From: Glandiceps talaboti
Taxonomy: Eukaryota; Hemichordata; Enteropneusta; Spengelidae
Length of the DNA: 64,000 bases
Direction: 5' to 3'
Assembly: GCF_964340395.1 (NCBI RefSeq)
Contig: NC_135558.1
Coordinates: 3,693,501 to 3,757,500, forward strand
The notes beneath the pieces are model-generated. The model did no database searches, was not told where the DNA came from, and saw only the letters and a list, made by a program, of their open reading frames with translations. The position numbers and the translations under genes were made by a program. Shown here one piece after another: positions 21,329-35,600 of this stretch; the stretch's first letter is position 1, and each line of letters begins with the position of its first letter.

Positions 21329-24300
21329 AGAAACTATGGAACGTTCAATTCAAACTGAGCATGCTCAGATACAAAGGACTATGGGATTTATCTTTAGTAT
21401 CCCATAATACCTAATCTGGGGGTGATTAGAAGGAGATATACAACATTCATCATTCAACCATGAATATATTATATTTGCTGACTACCATGATTCTGTCGTC
21501 CAAAGGAAAGATACCCTATAAAACTTATAAACATAACATCAACTTGATGTTTTTTTTGAAATTGCGAGTAATTGTGGGTGATGTCAAATCATGAAATGAA
21601 TTTCCAGAAACCATACTTTATGAAAATGCCTTTATTTCTGGCATTCTCTTTTAAGAGGATGTGATTTCATCTATCACTTATGATTTGTCGTTGTGTGCAC
21701 CCCCCCCCCCCTGCACCTTCAGTCTCTCATTACATAATGGTTAATAGGGTTGCCAACAACAATGAATTCATTCAGTCTATCAAGATGTTGTATTAATATT
21801 GTATTACTCCTAAAAATACATGATTCACCTCATGCCTGTACTCCTAAAAATGCATTCACTTCATGCCTGTACTTCAGGACTTTATACTATTATTAGTTTC
21901 AACACCAACATGCCAAAGTCAGATAGGATAAATACATAAAATAACACCTATGTTTACAGTTTGATAAATCTGATGTTTTGTGACATTTTTGTTATGTATG
22001 GTGAGACCTCAGTCCATGTCCATTTTAGCCTGTCTATTTGTCCCTGGTGGGGAGGGGGGGGGGTTGTTTGGCTGTAACAGGTACAGGTGTACCCTGCCTG
22101 GTGGATTCAAATTACAAGCACAAATGCTACAAAGATTAAATATCTACAAATCAGCCAGAAATTTGGGGTCAAATGTCTACATTCAGCTAGAAAATAGAGA
22201 GTTAAAAGTCTCAGAAAAATGTGGAAGTGGCAACTTGAAAACTACATTGTCCAAAATATGGGGTCAATGGTCAAATGTGCATTCAAAGAGACGATCAAAC
22301 CAACTTGTACACAATGTTTGAAAAGTGAAGAGTCAAAAGTCTATATGAGTTGAAAAAGGGGGATCAAAACTGTGGTACATATGTACATTCCCTCACTATG
22401 TTAGTACATCCCCCCCTCCTTTACAGGATTTGTCCATATTGTAAATTACTGTACAGGGTGAGAGAGTCTGAATCAAAATGACTTAATTTCTTCACTGATG
22501 TCAAACTGATATTGCACATTCAAAGAAGGGCCTTCATAAATATGACCTCAGCTTTGCCATAGCATTTCCATTGATTCAAATTTTTAACATGTTTTGAACA
22601 CCTGCAAAGTATTCATTACATAGAATTCACTTTAATCAGTGTTGTTTACATTTTGAAATTGTAATAAAAAATTTACAATTCATAGTGTTGTTGTTGTTGT
22701 TGTTGTTGTTGTTTGTGATGTTGTTTACAACCCAGTTTGTTTACAAATCACTCTGTATATACCATAGACCATCCACCTCCACCCTCCACTTGATGGAGGG
22801 TCTATGGTATATGCTATTACAAACTTTCACATTTATATTTATAGAGTTGTACAGTTATTGAGTTACAAACGTGAACTTGGTTTATGTTCTTTAACATTGT
22901 TTTTTTAAAGTAGATAAACAATGTAAAAGTTGTGTTATTAATTAAAAAATCTAAAATAAATACCTTTCTTATCCATTTTGCTACCTTAAAGTGGCACAAG
23001 CTGAGTTTTTAAGCTTCTTACTAAGTATGCATCCATAAACAGAATATTTTGAATACCTTATAAATGTACATCACAAATTGAATTTATACCCAAAAAATAG
23101 CCTTGGCTTGTTCTCCTTTGAATGACAGAAAAAGAGACAAATCTATTTAAATATGTCATGATTTTCAAATTGGAGAATGAACAAGCATCCCTAACTTACA
23201 AAAAACAAAACAAAAATAAACATAAAAACAACATTATCAAGTGATATCTGCCCATGCGTCACACATACACAGCCCATTGTGTGCACATAATGATGTAAGT
23301 CAGAGAAGCATCTATGAATTAGCTAGGAGTCTCAAGTAATTTTGATAACCAGTAAAACAAGCACTCTGAGGGCCATGGAGAATGTCATCTTTAATAATTC
23401 CTTTGTATGATGATTGAAACTCATTTATTTTCTGTCATCTGACTTTTTAGTAATACTAAATTCCTTTTACACAGGATCCGATCGTCTTTTACTGTTTATA
23501 TTACTTGTATCCACCTCAGATAACCAACACCGGTGGTCGTTCATTCAATTATTCACACGTCGATCCAGGGATATCTTGACGCCTACCTGCAGACAGTGTA
23601 TGCAGTCATACAAACAACGTTTACACAGAAGAAGCCCTGACTCGACCACACTCACAATGAAATTTCACCAGCACTTCGGTGCCCATAATTCCCTGAAAAT
23701 ATATTAGAATTCTCCAAGAGCATTTACCAAATAAATTTTGATAAATTTCTATTATTCTATTATTATTATTATTATTATTATTATTTTGTTGCTTGTCAGC
23801 GTTTTCAACTTCGAAAGATAAAGTTTAGGAATTGATCAAAGTGCATCTATTGAATATTCATGTCATAAAAAAGACTTTGTATATTTTTTAAACTTTAATT
23901 CCTTACTTTTGTGCTCACCTCTCATCCTGAGGCAAATATATTCGCGTCCAACACGAGGCTAGCAGTAACCATGGAATTTTAATTAATACTAAGAATACAT
24001 CACCTTACTGTAATTATCCTGGCTGTCATGGCAACCACCTGTATCTGCGGAAGTTACACATTTTTTATCCGTTCTGCTTTGACACAATGACGCAAGGAGT
24101 ACTTTCATTTCTTAGCACAACGGAAAAATATAATCTCCAATCAAACTATTAAACATACGGGAGAAATCCCTAGTTGAAGACCCATTACTTTGTTGTTGTC
24201 ATATTTGTAATCCGTGCATACGAAAGAGATGTAACGTTAACACCATATCTTTCATGTTTCACTATCCTTCACAAGTTCGGAAATCAAAGAATTTAAGAAT

Positions 24301-25380
24301 TATTTTAAGTCGATTTCGCAGAATTCAGACCGTGATTTGACAAGCGCTTTGAAGTTCGGTGTATATGAATGTGTACTCTTAATGAACCGTGACGGTCGGA
24401 ATGAGCGGAGGGGTGTGACGTGGGAAAGGGTGCAGGGTGTGACGTGGGGACGGGTGCAGGGTGTGACGTGGGGGGGGGAAATAAAGAATTTAATAACACA
24501 AAAACAATACCAATCATAAACAATAAAAATGCTACATTACCCTTTCTTGTACATTTCTGCAATAAACAATACAAACCATCAACCTGATTGGCCGCCTCTG
24601 CATGTACTAGATATCTTTAGAGGAGGGTTGTATGACATTATCCCCCCTCACCCATGGAAGGGGCGTATGTTTGGTTGTGTACGTGATGTTGTAGTGTCAT
24701 ATTAGTATTATTACGATCGTTTTCTTTTTACTTTCAAAAATGAACTTTACTATTATTTACTTATCATTAACCAGGAAATGTGTGCATTTTTGCATCGAAT
24801 AACCATGAAGGTATAACTTATACCCCCATGGCATAACTATATCATGTACTATAAATCCGGGGTATAAAATAAACCAGCGTATAAATATAACTGAGTCCAG
24901 ATTGCAATAATGAAGTTACCAGACTCAGTTTCGATTTCAGTGAGTATCATTACAATATTACAAAAGTACATTTTTTCTTTCTTTCGAACGGTGTTGGGTA
25001 CATTATTTCGCTACAACTTTCGCCTTATTAGTAGCATACATTGTCAAATGGAGTCTGTCTGTATTTCAACAAATATAACAATTGAATATAACAATGGAAA
25101 CCTTTGTCACCAGGTATGCGTTTTTAATAGTTGTCATAGCATATTCAATATTGGTTAAGTCATCCGGAACTTACAGAAGGGCGGGAAGCCATCTTTCCCT
25201 TTGTGAGAAAGAGGTAAAAAAAAGTCTCTTTATGGGCTAGAATGTGTATATGGTCACTATGTTTCTTTGAGAGCGGCATAAGTTGTATCTTCCTTTGCGT
25301 ACATCTGTATTGGTCGTGACCACTAAAGAAGTTGAACTTTGGTGTGCTGAGTTCCGTTTCTATACGTCATTGTATATCTA
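21329..25380. other. NDOR1 3' flank and gene-poor interval
   Basis: Begins with the NDOR1 3' UTR; the nearest good AATAAA is near 22664. It contains poly-C and poly-G runs (~21699, ~22047), a (GTT)n tract at 22687-22712, a hairpin at ~22756-22812 (arms TATACCATAGACC), (ATT)n at ~23755-23785 and a GTGTGACGTGGG minisatellite at 24412-24475. A pyrimidine-AG site near 23475 with AATAAA at ~23732 could mark a terminal exon, but nothing coding is recognisable. Confidence 0.5.
24412..24475. repeat. GGGTGTGACGTGGG minisatellite
   Basis: Three copies of a ~23-bp unit (GGGTGTGACGTGGGGACGGGTGCA) ending in a G-run. Spurious proline/serine-rich reading frames arise on the other strand. Confidence 0.88.
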
Positions 25381-28300
25381 GCTCGTGATTGGTGAATTAA
25401 GACTGACGTCACCTTACGTTTGCGCGCCGCTTCAGCACATTGATCCCTTACTCTGGAAACACTGCAAGCAACTATGTGTATACTAATTTCGTTTTTAATG
25501 GAAAATCAGGTGAGTTTTTGCTCCAAAATTATAAATAGTGTGTGTAATCATGTTTGTAATGAGGATACAAAGTTTCATGTCATTCAGATGAGGGAAACGC
25601 AATATTTCGCACAGAGAAATGAGTGGTATACGACCGAGAGCCATGTCTGTTTCCGAACACATGTTATACTGTGGACCTTGCTTCTAGATCTAGAGTCACG
25701 CATGTTTCGTCAAATGGAAAATTTGAGCACGGGTACTAGACGTATTCGGAACGATTTGTATAACTACAGTAATTTGTGTAGAGTTTATCACATTGTAGAT
25801 TGGTTCTCTTTTGGGGGCTACTCATCTCGAAGGGCTTTGATACATTGGCGCAAAAAAAATGCGAGATTGAACAAGACTAATGGTTTCTGCGCGGGAAAGC
25901 GTGCTTAGTGATGTGTCATCATTTCCGTATTTGCATAACAATATGCGTCGGGGAAAAAATAAACAAATTTGTTTGTAGTCGCACTGGTATTGAAAGTTTA
26001 GAGATGAGTTACATCGCAGTCGTCAAATACATGATGTTAGCTGAGAAGAACAGACGTCGCTTTTGGGCACTATGCTCATTTATGTATGAAAAAAACACCA
26101 AGCAGAGCGGGGAACTCGCGGAAAGATCACATACGTTACCTTTCCCGACGTTGTTAAGAAATCAATACATCTTTAGTTACAGCGGACATTGTACTATGGT
26201 TCTCAAAGAAACGTATCAGCGTCACTAGCCATGTTTTGTTGTTGTGGAATCAAGACGTCTTACAACAATTGTAATGCAAAATCTTGCTTCGTACATGCAC
26301 TGGTATTACCTCTGGCTCTGCAACAAACCATGTAAATTATGTCCGCCTAGGGGGTTGTGTATCATGTGTTCATTAATTACCAACGATAAACAACACTTCT
26401 ATTATTTATTTCAAAACATTTGAGTTCACGAATGAAAGATTTAGTGACAGACTCGAAGTCATTCATCTTTGTGGCAAACTTTGACAATTAAAAAATAAAA
26501 ATAATGAAAATCATTTCTGCAAAAAAAAAATCAGCTAGCTAACTGCAGCTATTTTGAGTTTATGTTGATGTATGCAGCTTTCTGCTTTTACTCCATTTTT
26601 CAAACTATGATAGAATGTAAATCCATTCATTGATTGGTTGGTTGGATGTAAAGGCCAATGTTTCAATCCCACGTTCTCACATTAGTGTTATCTTATCAGT
26701 GGGGCCATGGGGGTTACATATGATCATTCTTTTGTTCTGGGCCAACTTTGTCAGACAACTGTTTTTCACACCTAAATTTTAAACCATTTTCAAAGTGGAC
26801 CTTTAAAGGACAGACTTGACAATGACACCTTCATGCACTAATCATTTTGCCATGGTTACCAAAAACGTCAGACATATTAAGTGGCCTGAGCATTTCAAAA
26901 ACTCATTATGGAAACAGTGTTAATGCATCTATTGTTCTATGTAATTTAGTTTATTGAATTTGATTGAACCTTGATTGGATGCAGTATACATAATTAGCAT
27001 ACAATGATGTACAGACTGTGATGATATCAATTTTACTAGTACTAGTATGAGTAAACAATCCTTTGGCCTATCTCTAGGTGAATCTCATTTTGTAGATCTA
27101 AAGTCTTCTTTGAACTTTCATCACCAATGTCTGGTTCATAGTACAAAAATAAATCTGTCGCGATAGTCATCTTTTTTGTTAACTTCTGTTAAAAAACCTT
27201 AGACACAAATAAGAGATGTGAAAAAAATGCATGAACAGTCTTGTTTTTTGGTGAGGAGCTTTGCACAATAAAATATGTAAGGAATACCAGCAGGTTGTAT
27301 CTACTCGCTGATTCTTTTCGTAATCATCCCTGTCATGATGCCAAGGTTTTTTTTCTTTGAGTAACTTGTTTAAAAATCTGTGGAAGGGAGGAAATTCCCC
27401 CCCCCCCCCCCCCCCTTGCATCTTCCAAAGGTCATTGACATTTTGCCAACAAACAGGCTCATAGTACCAGGATCATTCAGAATAGAGTAGTTACCATATT
27501 TGCTCAACAGTGATGTAGCCGTAACTTGTAGAATATATGCAAGGTTCCTAGAAAGTAAGTAGAGAGTTAAACATGATAACATTGCCTAAAGTAGTCTGTT
27601 GGAAGTTCTATGATAGACAACCCTTTTAGTTGTCAACCACTTGGCACAAAACATCATGTCTTGCAGAGTAGGACTCTAGGAGGGAGTTATACAACAAACC
27701 GCATGAAAGTAGTCTGTCACTGGCTCCATTAGACTAAGAGAGAGTGAGATATGATATTAAACACAGCAGTGTTGGATGTAGTTAGTAGCAGATTCCACAA
27801 GATACATGACGAAACAGTGCTGGGTGTAGTTAGTAGCAAAAAATGCTGACTGAGGAGAACTTTAGCCAAAGTATAGAATTACTAAAAGTATGAGATATTG
27901 TGTTGAAGACAATGAGAAACCACACTGGTCAGATCTATTTACTCCAAGCCCAATATTTGTTGTGCCCTGTGTATTGTATTCAGAAAGTAATCCTGACTTC
28001 AACATTTGACCCATTCTGTTGGACTTGAGTGAATAAATTTCCAGAGGGAAAAATGTAGAGATTTTTGTAAATGTTCATGTATAAACCACAGTTCTTGACT
28101 TTGGTCAAATGTTATTTCTGCAAGTAATTTAAACACACATTTTTGGAGCTATGTCTTGTTTTATTTTAACAATATTCTTGTTTTTTTTTCTTTCTTTGAC
28201 AGACTTCTGGTCGCCATAAACCAAGTCGCTTAAAACAGCAGCATTCCCTTTAGTACCTGTTTGGCTTTCTCTCATTCTCTCTCTCTTTCTCCATCACCCT

Positions 28301-28392
28301 CAAGACAAGGCTTTCCAAAGCAGGAAGGAGGTGGTCATTTGAATTCAGCAGACATCCTTTACATCTGTGTTAGTCTGTCTATATTTATTCAC

Positions 28393-31300
28393 GGTAAGTT
28401 TTAATATTTCCTTGATGTGTGAGCAAAATTTCACTGTGAATAGTCTTTTCAACCATCGGGGCATGTTGACTGTTGTACAGTAGTATTGTTTAAACTCAAC
28501 AAAACCCGATATACCTGTATGTAATCAAACCTTTCCTTTGTTTTGGCACAACAAAAGTTATCTCACTGAAAAATATGGTATTTCATATTATGTAAACATT
28601 TGATTTGACATTTTTTTGTCAGTCATGTCCATAAATATTCTCCCATATTGTGTGTTCACTGTGGTAACATTCAATTTCCTTTCAATAACTATCGTGTCAG
28701 TGCTGAAGTTTCTGTGTGAATTGATGAAAAAACTGCAAGTTGTAAACAACCCTGGTTTTCAGATTTTCAAATCAGAAAATGTGAGAAATTATTTTTTTTT
28801 TTTTTTTAAAGAAAAGAGAATTGGAAATAGAATGGTTTGCATATTTTCATACTTTGTTGTTGAGTGAATGAACATTGATAGGTGACACAAAAGTACTTTA
28901 ATCTTGGAAATCTTAAAGCAAAAAGAAAACTGAATATAAATTTGCCTAATTGCGGTGCCTTTAAATATGTTAAGTGGTACTAAAGCATATAGTGCCACGT
29001 GTGATTCCCACTCAGTGAGGTGTTCACTACAAGCTAGGTTTTGTGTGCTAGTTATTAGAATAGTATATTGCTATATAACAATCCATAGCATGTTTCATTT
29101 GTAGAAATGCATGCTAATTCACAATAAGTTTCCTGAAATGCCCGTAGGGTCTTTTTGGTTTGAAGTAAAGTGTATGGTGCAGGTCGTTCTCAATTCAACA
29201 ATTGTAAATATCACAGCCACATATGGCATCTAAACTGTAGAGTTGAGGTAAGGTGTAGGGTACAGAGATCTCACTGTCATAGCCATATAAGGCCTCCAAG
29301 CCTGATTGATTCTATGATGTATGACAATATGGCTACTGAAAAGGAACTGTACGATGTCTTTGTGTGCACCAGAAGGTACTATAGTGTCAAAATCTCACAG
29401 AATGTTGTTCATGATGATTTGGAATATTATTAAATTGTAGCATTCATCCATGTAAGTATAAAAGTGTATTTGAAATTGTCCAATCACCATTTATCTGTAA
29501 TTGAAACTGTCCAATCACCAGTTATTACTGTATTTGAAAAATAAAATATTTCACAAACTAGAAATCACTTGTTCTGCCAGAATTTTCCTGCTTACTGTAC
29601 CCTTGACATCCTGAGACTGGACTTGGAGATCTGATAGTATTATCTGCTGTCATTGGATTTTGGACAAAGAGACTGGACTTGTAGGTCTTGTAGTGGTGTC
29701 TGGTATTGTAATGCTGATAAGAAGACTGGACTTGGAGATCTGGTTGTTATCAGTCATTGTAATGCTGAGAATAGAGGGATCTAATTCTAATACCTACATT
29801 GTACATAGTGACAAAACCGTGAATAACACTGACTTCAATATTTGTGATGTTGTACCTAGTTTGTTTTGGAACCCAAATAAATGAAGAGAGCAAGTAACAT
29901 TAGGGTTTATGTTAGATTACTCACAACTGTAGAACACTAACTTCAATATTTGAGATGTACCATAGTCTATTTTGTAACCCAAACAAGATAAAGGAAGCAA
30001 GTAAGATTTCATTAGGGTGATAGATGACATCATTGTCAAATTAAACAATACTGGGTTCAAAATGTTGAGTACTCTAGTCTCGTTTATAATAACCTAACAA
30101 ACTAAAAGAGACAGGTAACAAATGTTAAAGTACACCCTATGTTGATACGACAGTTGTTATTTGGTGTTATCAAATACAAACTTGTTCTCACAGCATAAAG
30201 CTGAACATACATTACAATGTAGTATTCTTCAGATATGGCCACTGTCATATTTTATTTTTCAATGAAATGACTATTTTAGGTATGCCACAGAGTGAGGGTT
30301 AAAACAAGTCAAGGCTAAGAAACTACGAAGATTGCAGTTTTGAGTCATGGATTTTTTTTTTTATGGTAATGACAGATTTCAGATGGAAGAACTTGAATAA
30401 ATTTCAGTATTTTACTGATGTCTAAACCTTGACAGGTATTCAGTAACAGGAAAAAGTTTGTAAAACTATTAGTTTCCCAAATGTGCACCGAAACTTATGA
30501 ATGAGATATCCTATGGATTTCACCCACAAAATGCTGACTTTTATAAATATTTGGTCAATAGCAATAACACACAAAGAATTCCTTCTTTAAAAAAAAGAAG
30601 TTCAACCACCCAGTGTAATGTGCACAAATTTACACAAAATCGTACGATCAAAAAATGTTTTTTTTGTGAATCATTACCACATATAGTAAGGAATAGGGGA
30701 ACATTTTAAATTTTTTTGTGGAATTCTGTGTTTCAGTTGTGTCCAATTAGTTGAAAGGGGTACCCTGCTACAAGCACAGAAGCAAGGAATGGTAAAAGTA
30801 ATCAGGAGTAGCTAAGATGAAATTTCACCATATACATTATGTTTCTTGGAGATCAGAATAAACCCAATAAAGCCATCAGGAGAACACTTGACTTCCAATT
30901 ATATAAACAACATTATAAAACATAATACTGAAGTGCTATCAAAATATGTGAATTCTGACTCAAGATAAATCCACTTCACTGATACCGGCATTCCAAGTGA
31001 CAAACTGGACAGAAGACAACACAAACCAGGCAAAGATCTATGACGCATAGTCGCCGTGTGTCTGTTGCCATGGCAACACCTCTGATATCCTGCATGGCTA
31101 TAGTTGTAGGTATATATTGATGTTGTAATGAGTGACAAGGCGTTGACATGCTTATATCATGATTGACCTTTATTGACCTGTGTCGTGAGAACAGAACACA
31201 TCATTTCCAACTGATCTGAGAATTTACATGAATGCCTTGATCAAGGAAAGTTGTGAAATGTATTTTGATATCAACTTAGTTAGGAGAATTTGCATAGAAT

Positions 31301-32397
31301 TGTTTGATCATGTAAAGTATACATCGGATTAGGATATTAAAATTTAGGACTCGAAAACATATGGTACGTGTATGTCCATAGGAGCTATATAAAAAGTGGT
31401 TGATTCTAACTTATCATGATAAGGCACTGGTAGTAATGATATAAAAAAATGTAAGATTGCATCACAGTCCTTTAGTGGCTTGATTTGGGTTGAGTAGAAA
31501 TGAGGTGTTCCTCCCAACTGTTACAAGTGCAAATTATAGTGACAAGTTTACAGACACCAATGTGTCCTCTTGTCATAGCCACATTTTGTTGTTGCGAGTC
31601 AAAATTACAAAACTAGCATTTTTTGTGAGTCACCACCACATTGTAAGAGATAGAGAACACCAAATTTTGGAGCATCACTAGAAATTGTGTGTGTCAGTGG
31701 CACGTCAAATTGGCCTAGAGGGCACACTGACAAATACCCTTACATACAATGTATTGGCACTTGTACTCACTCACGCATGCATGCGCACACGTGCGCGCAC
31801 GCACACACACACACACACACACATACACAAACACACTCACACACACACTCACACACACATACACAAACACACACACACACACACTCACACACACACACAC
31901 ACACACACACATACGTGTGTTTTATTACAAATGAGGCCTTCAGTACGGGTGTGTGTTATGAGACCCCTAGTTTGTTGTGATGCTAAATCCATGAACATGA
32001 TATCGTATATTCTTCCCCTAGCAGACTATACAAAAATCATCGCAGTTTAAAGAAACAACCATTATTGAGCTTTCTGTAGGCATGTGAACTTGTGAAGCCT
32101 TCCCAGGCTGACGTGGTTTATGGAGCCATTGGGTGTGAAGCATTTACTGGGCATAAGCTTAAAAGTAGGACCTTGGACCGAGTGTGTACTTTTAAGTGGG
32201 AAGTAGGGCCATTTACATACTCATGGAAGTAAAGTATAAAATAGGACCTTTATGCATTTTTAAAAGGTAAATTAAGTATCCCTGTATTTTCCGTTGTATC
32301 TTTACACAACAGCAACTGCAAAATTGTCAGAAAACTGACAACCTACTGTAATAATCTGGTATTTCACATAATTTCATATGCTTTCTTCCTTTTTAGA
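28393..32397. other. Gene-poor interval with simple repeats
   Basis: No exon recognised. It holds a poly-T run (28792-28807), a 36-bp duplication at 29470-29525 (TGTCCAATCACCA), a degenerate ~50-bp tandem repeat at 29610-29765 (GACTGGACTTGGAGATCT) and the CA tract listed separately. Confidence 0.5.
31790..31915. repeat. (CA)n microsatellite with TACACAAA interruptions
   Basis: About 125 bp of ACAC repeats broken by CTCACA and TACACAAA. It is the source of long spurious His/Thr and Cys/Val frames. Confidence 0.95.
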
Positions 32398-32689
32398 ATG
32401 CAGAGTAGACAGAGGAAAAGATACCAAAAACTCTTGAAAACTTCAAAACCAGTTTAAAGTTTACTAGGTTGTTAGCATGTTATTAGTAGACTTCTTGAAA
32501 CACGATTGTAGTCATATTCTGGTGTGTAAAATCAGACTTTTACCTTTATTTGACAATGATTTTATTGGCCAATAAAGACAAGGTAAAACAATATGGCAAA
32601 TTTGAACACCCCTTGTTGTAACTGGTCTTCACAAAGGGACAATGTGATTACAAATAGGTTTTTGTATAGTGCTCTGAATTCTGAAGTCA

Positions 32690-35600
32690 TGGGCTGATAT
32701 GACACCAGACACAGATATTACACCAGACACAGAAAAATACACTGATCATATATTTTTAATTGAAACATCAAAACCAACAGTTAGAACTTTGCTATGTTGT
32801 GGACCAACATTATTTTGTTTTGGAATAAAGACTTCTACTTAAAAGGGTTTCTTAGATGATCTGGCAAGTAAATTGTGTGCATGAAGTGAAACAAATTTTG
32901 AACATGATGTTTACATAAAGTATACCCAATCCTTGTTCAGTTTATTTATTTTTCAAAAAATGTGAAAAACTGACTTCAAATGGACAATAAGAAATACAGT
33001 TCCAGCATGGTACTCAGTGAAGGTTGAACTTTTTAAATAAAATGAATAACATAAAAAATTCTGCTTACAAAGGTCACACTCTTTCCTGTACATTACAGAT
33101 TTGTCCAGTTAGTGACTAGCTACTACCTGCATTGACGCATTTTTCCAGGAAGAGGAACATGAATCAAAATTATTCCATTGTTGTTATACTTAGGAAAGTG
33201 AGTTTAAAGTATTGTGCTTTTGAGATAAGACTGAGATAGGTTAGCAAACAAGTAGCCTAGAATCCATTCAAGTTCCTTATACTATGGTCACCACAAAGAC
33301 ACCAAAGCTCAGGCCACAGATGAGAGATTCAATTTCTGCTGTATTTTAAATAGAAGACACAAATAAGTCAAATCATGTACACAATACAAGCTACAAAGTA
33401 ATACTTTGGTGTGTGTATTTTCAACAGAAAAGCAGGACCATTTACACACCCTTGGTATCATGGTACAATGGAAGGCCCTGGAGTGTGATAATTTAAGTGA
33501 CAAATAAGGCCATCTACACACTCTTAGTAATATGGCAACATGACAGACCTTTGACTGTCCATTTATACATTGAAAGTTGGCCATTTATACAATCATAGTA
33601 ATAATATGGCACAATGAAAGGAGTTTGTAGTGTGTACTTATGAGGAAAGTTGAACATTTACACATTCATAGTATTTTGGTAAAATGTATTTTTTAAAGTT
33701 TAACATGGGGTCATTTAAACACTCATGGGAGTTTGGTAGAGAGGGAGACATTATTGTGTTCTGAAGTGGAAAACTAAGAAGTCCCAGAATGTAAACAGAC
33801 AAGAGGTTAACTACAAGCTATGCAGCTTTGAACAGCAACCAATACACAATTGTAAGATGACTGATGACTCAATATATTGTTCTCACATTTGACAGCACTT
33901 CATATATGTGGTCTTGCTAGATATTAGACTTTAGGGGGATATTACAACAGACACAGAAACAATATACTGAACATATACTTTTATTTGAAACATCAAAACC
34001 AAAAGTTAGAACTTTGCTATGTTGTGGACCAACATTATTTGGTTTTGGAATAAAGACTTCTACTTAAAAGGGTTTCTTAGATGATCTGGCAAGTAAAACT
34101 TGCACATGAAGAGAAAAAATGAAGTAAGAAAAGTTTCAACTTAAACTTTGAACATGATGTTTACATAAAGTATACCCAAGCCTTGTTCAGTTTATTTATA
34201 TTTCAAAAAATGTGAAAAACTGACTTCAAATGAACAATAACAAATACAGTTCCACCATGGTACTCAGTGAAGGTTGAACTTTTTAAATAAAATGGTGTGA
34301 TAGGTGAACAAAAAGTGAGTAGGTGGCCCAGAATGCCAGGTCCACTTATATTATCACTCCACATACTCCAAAGCTTCAGGGTTAGTCAGAGATTTCAATT
34401 ATTGTTCAGGTACTGAGTATTTTTGTTTGGGCAATGGAGAAAATGAATTAAATGGTACATTTCCAAGGAAAGCCATGCATTATTTTCAGAATGTGGTCGA
34501 TCGATACACTAGCCCATGGTCACAGCTAAATTTATGTATGACAATGCATTGAGCCCAGGTGACGGTGTAGTGACCATAGTTGGCAGAACTCACATGGAGT
34601 CTAAAGTAGGTTACATGATGCATTTGTATAAATAAATCTGCCCCCCTCCCCCCCCCCCCCCCATCTGCCAAAAATTATTGTGCCTTATGTGACTAACAAA
34701 TTTACTTTGTAAAAAACTTAATAACAAAAAAATTCTGCTTACAAAGGTCAAACTCTTTCCTGTACAACAGAGATTTGTCCAGTTAGTGACTAGCTACTAC
34801 CTGCATTAAAACATTTTTCCAGGAAGAGGAACATGAATCAAAATTATTCCATTGTTGTTATATTTAGGAAAGTGAGTTTAAAGTATTGTGCTTATGAAAT
34901 AAGACTGTGATAGGTTAGCAAACAAGTTAGTATGTAGCCTAGTATCCATTCAAGTTCCTTATACTATGGTCACCACAAAGTCACCAAAGCTCAGGCCACA
35001 GATGAGAGATTCGATTTCTGCTGTAATTTTAAATAGAAGACACAAGTCAAATTGTGTACACATTACAAGCTACAAAGTAATACTTTGGTGTGTGTATTTT
35101 CAACAGAATAGCAGGACCATTTACACACCCTTGGTACCATGGTACAATGGAAGGCCCTGGAGTGTGATAATTTAAGTGACAAATAAGGCCATCTACACAC
35201 TCTTAGTAATATGACAACATGACAGACCTTTGACTGTCCATTTATACATTGAAAGTTGGCCATTTATACAATCATAGTAATAATATGGCACAATGAAAGG
35301 AGTTTGTAGTGTGTACTTATGAGGAAAGTTGAACATTAACACATTCATAGTATTTTGGTAAAATGTATTTTTTAAAGTTTAACATGGGGTCATTTAAACA
35401 CTTATGGTAATTTGGTAGAGAGGGAGACATTATTGTGTTCTGAAGTGGAAAATTAGGAAGTCCCAGAATGTAAACAGACAAGAGGTCAACTACAGGCTAT
35501 GCAGCTTTGAACAGCAACCAAAAAAATGAATTAAATGGTACATTTCCAAGGAAAGCCATGCATTATTTTCAGAATGTGGTCGATCGATACACTAGCCCAT

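Larger units (their letters stand above)
25390..32580 (+). ncRNA. Candidate spliced noncoding transcript (three putative exons)
   Basis: Splice-like signals suggest exon 1 ending at 25509 (AATCAG|GTGAGT), exon 2 at 28202-28392 (pyrimidine-rich acceptor TTCTTTCTTTGACAG, donor CACG|GTAAGT) and a last exon from about 32398 (acceptor TTCTTCCTTTTTAG) with AATAAA near 32571. A CRE-like TGACGTCA and CpG-containing sequence (25405-25435) precede exon 1 as a possible promoter. Exon 2 has stops in all three frames, so any protein would be very short (about 28 codons from 25474). Two longer unrecognised frames (25474-25908 and 25908-26228) lie in the first intron. This is a hypothesis from splice motifs only. 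Confidence 0.28.

Noticed and set aside
23414-23732. Terminal coding exon ending near 23707
   Set aside because: There is an acceptor-like site and AATAAA, but no upstream partner exon or recognisable protein.
25474-26228. Two adjoining ORFs (144 and 106 codons) as protein genes
   Set aside because: No recognisable domain, and a good donor lies inside the first at 25510; kept only as context for the candidate noncoding transcript.
31687-32050. His/Thr-rich frames at the CA tract
   Set aside because: Pure CA-repeat translation with no start context, domain or splice support.
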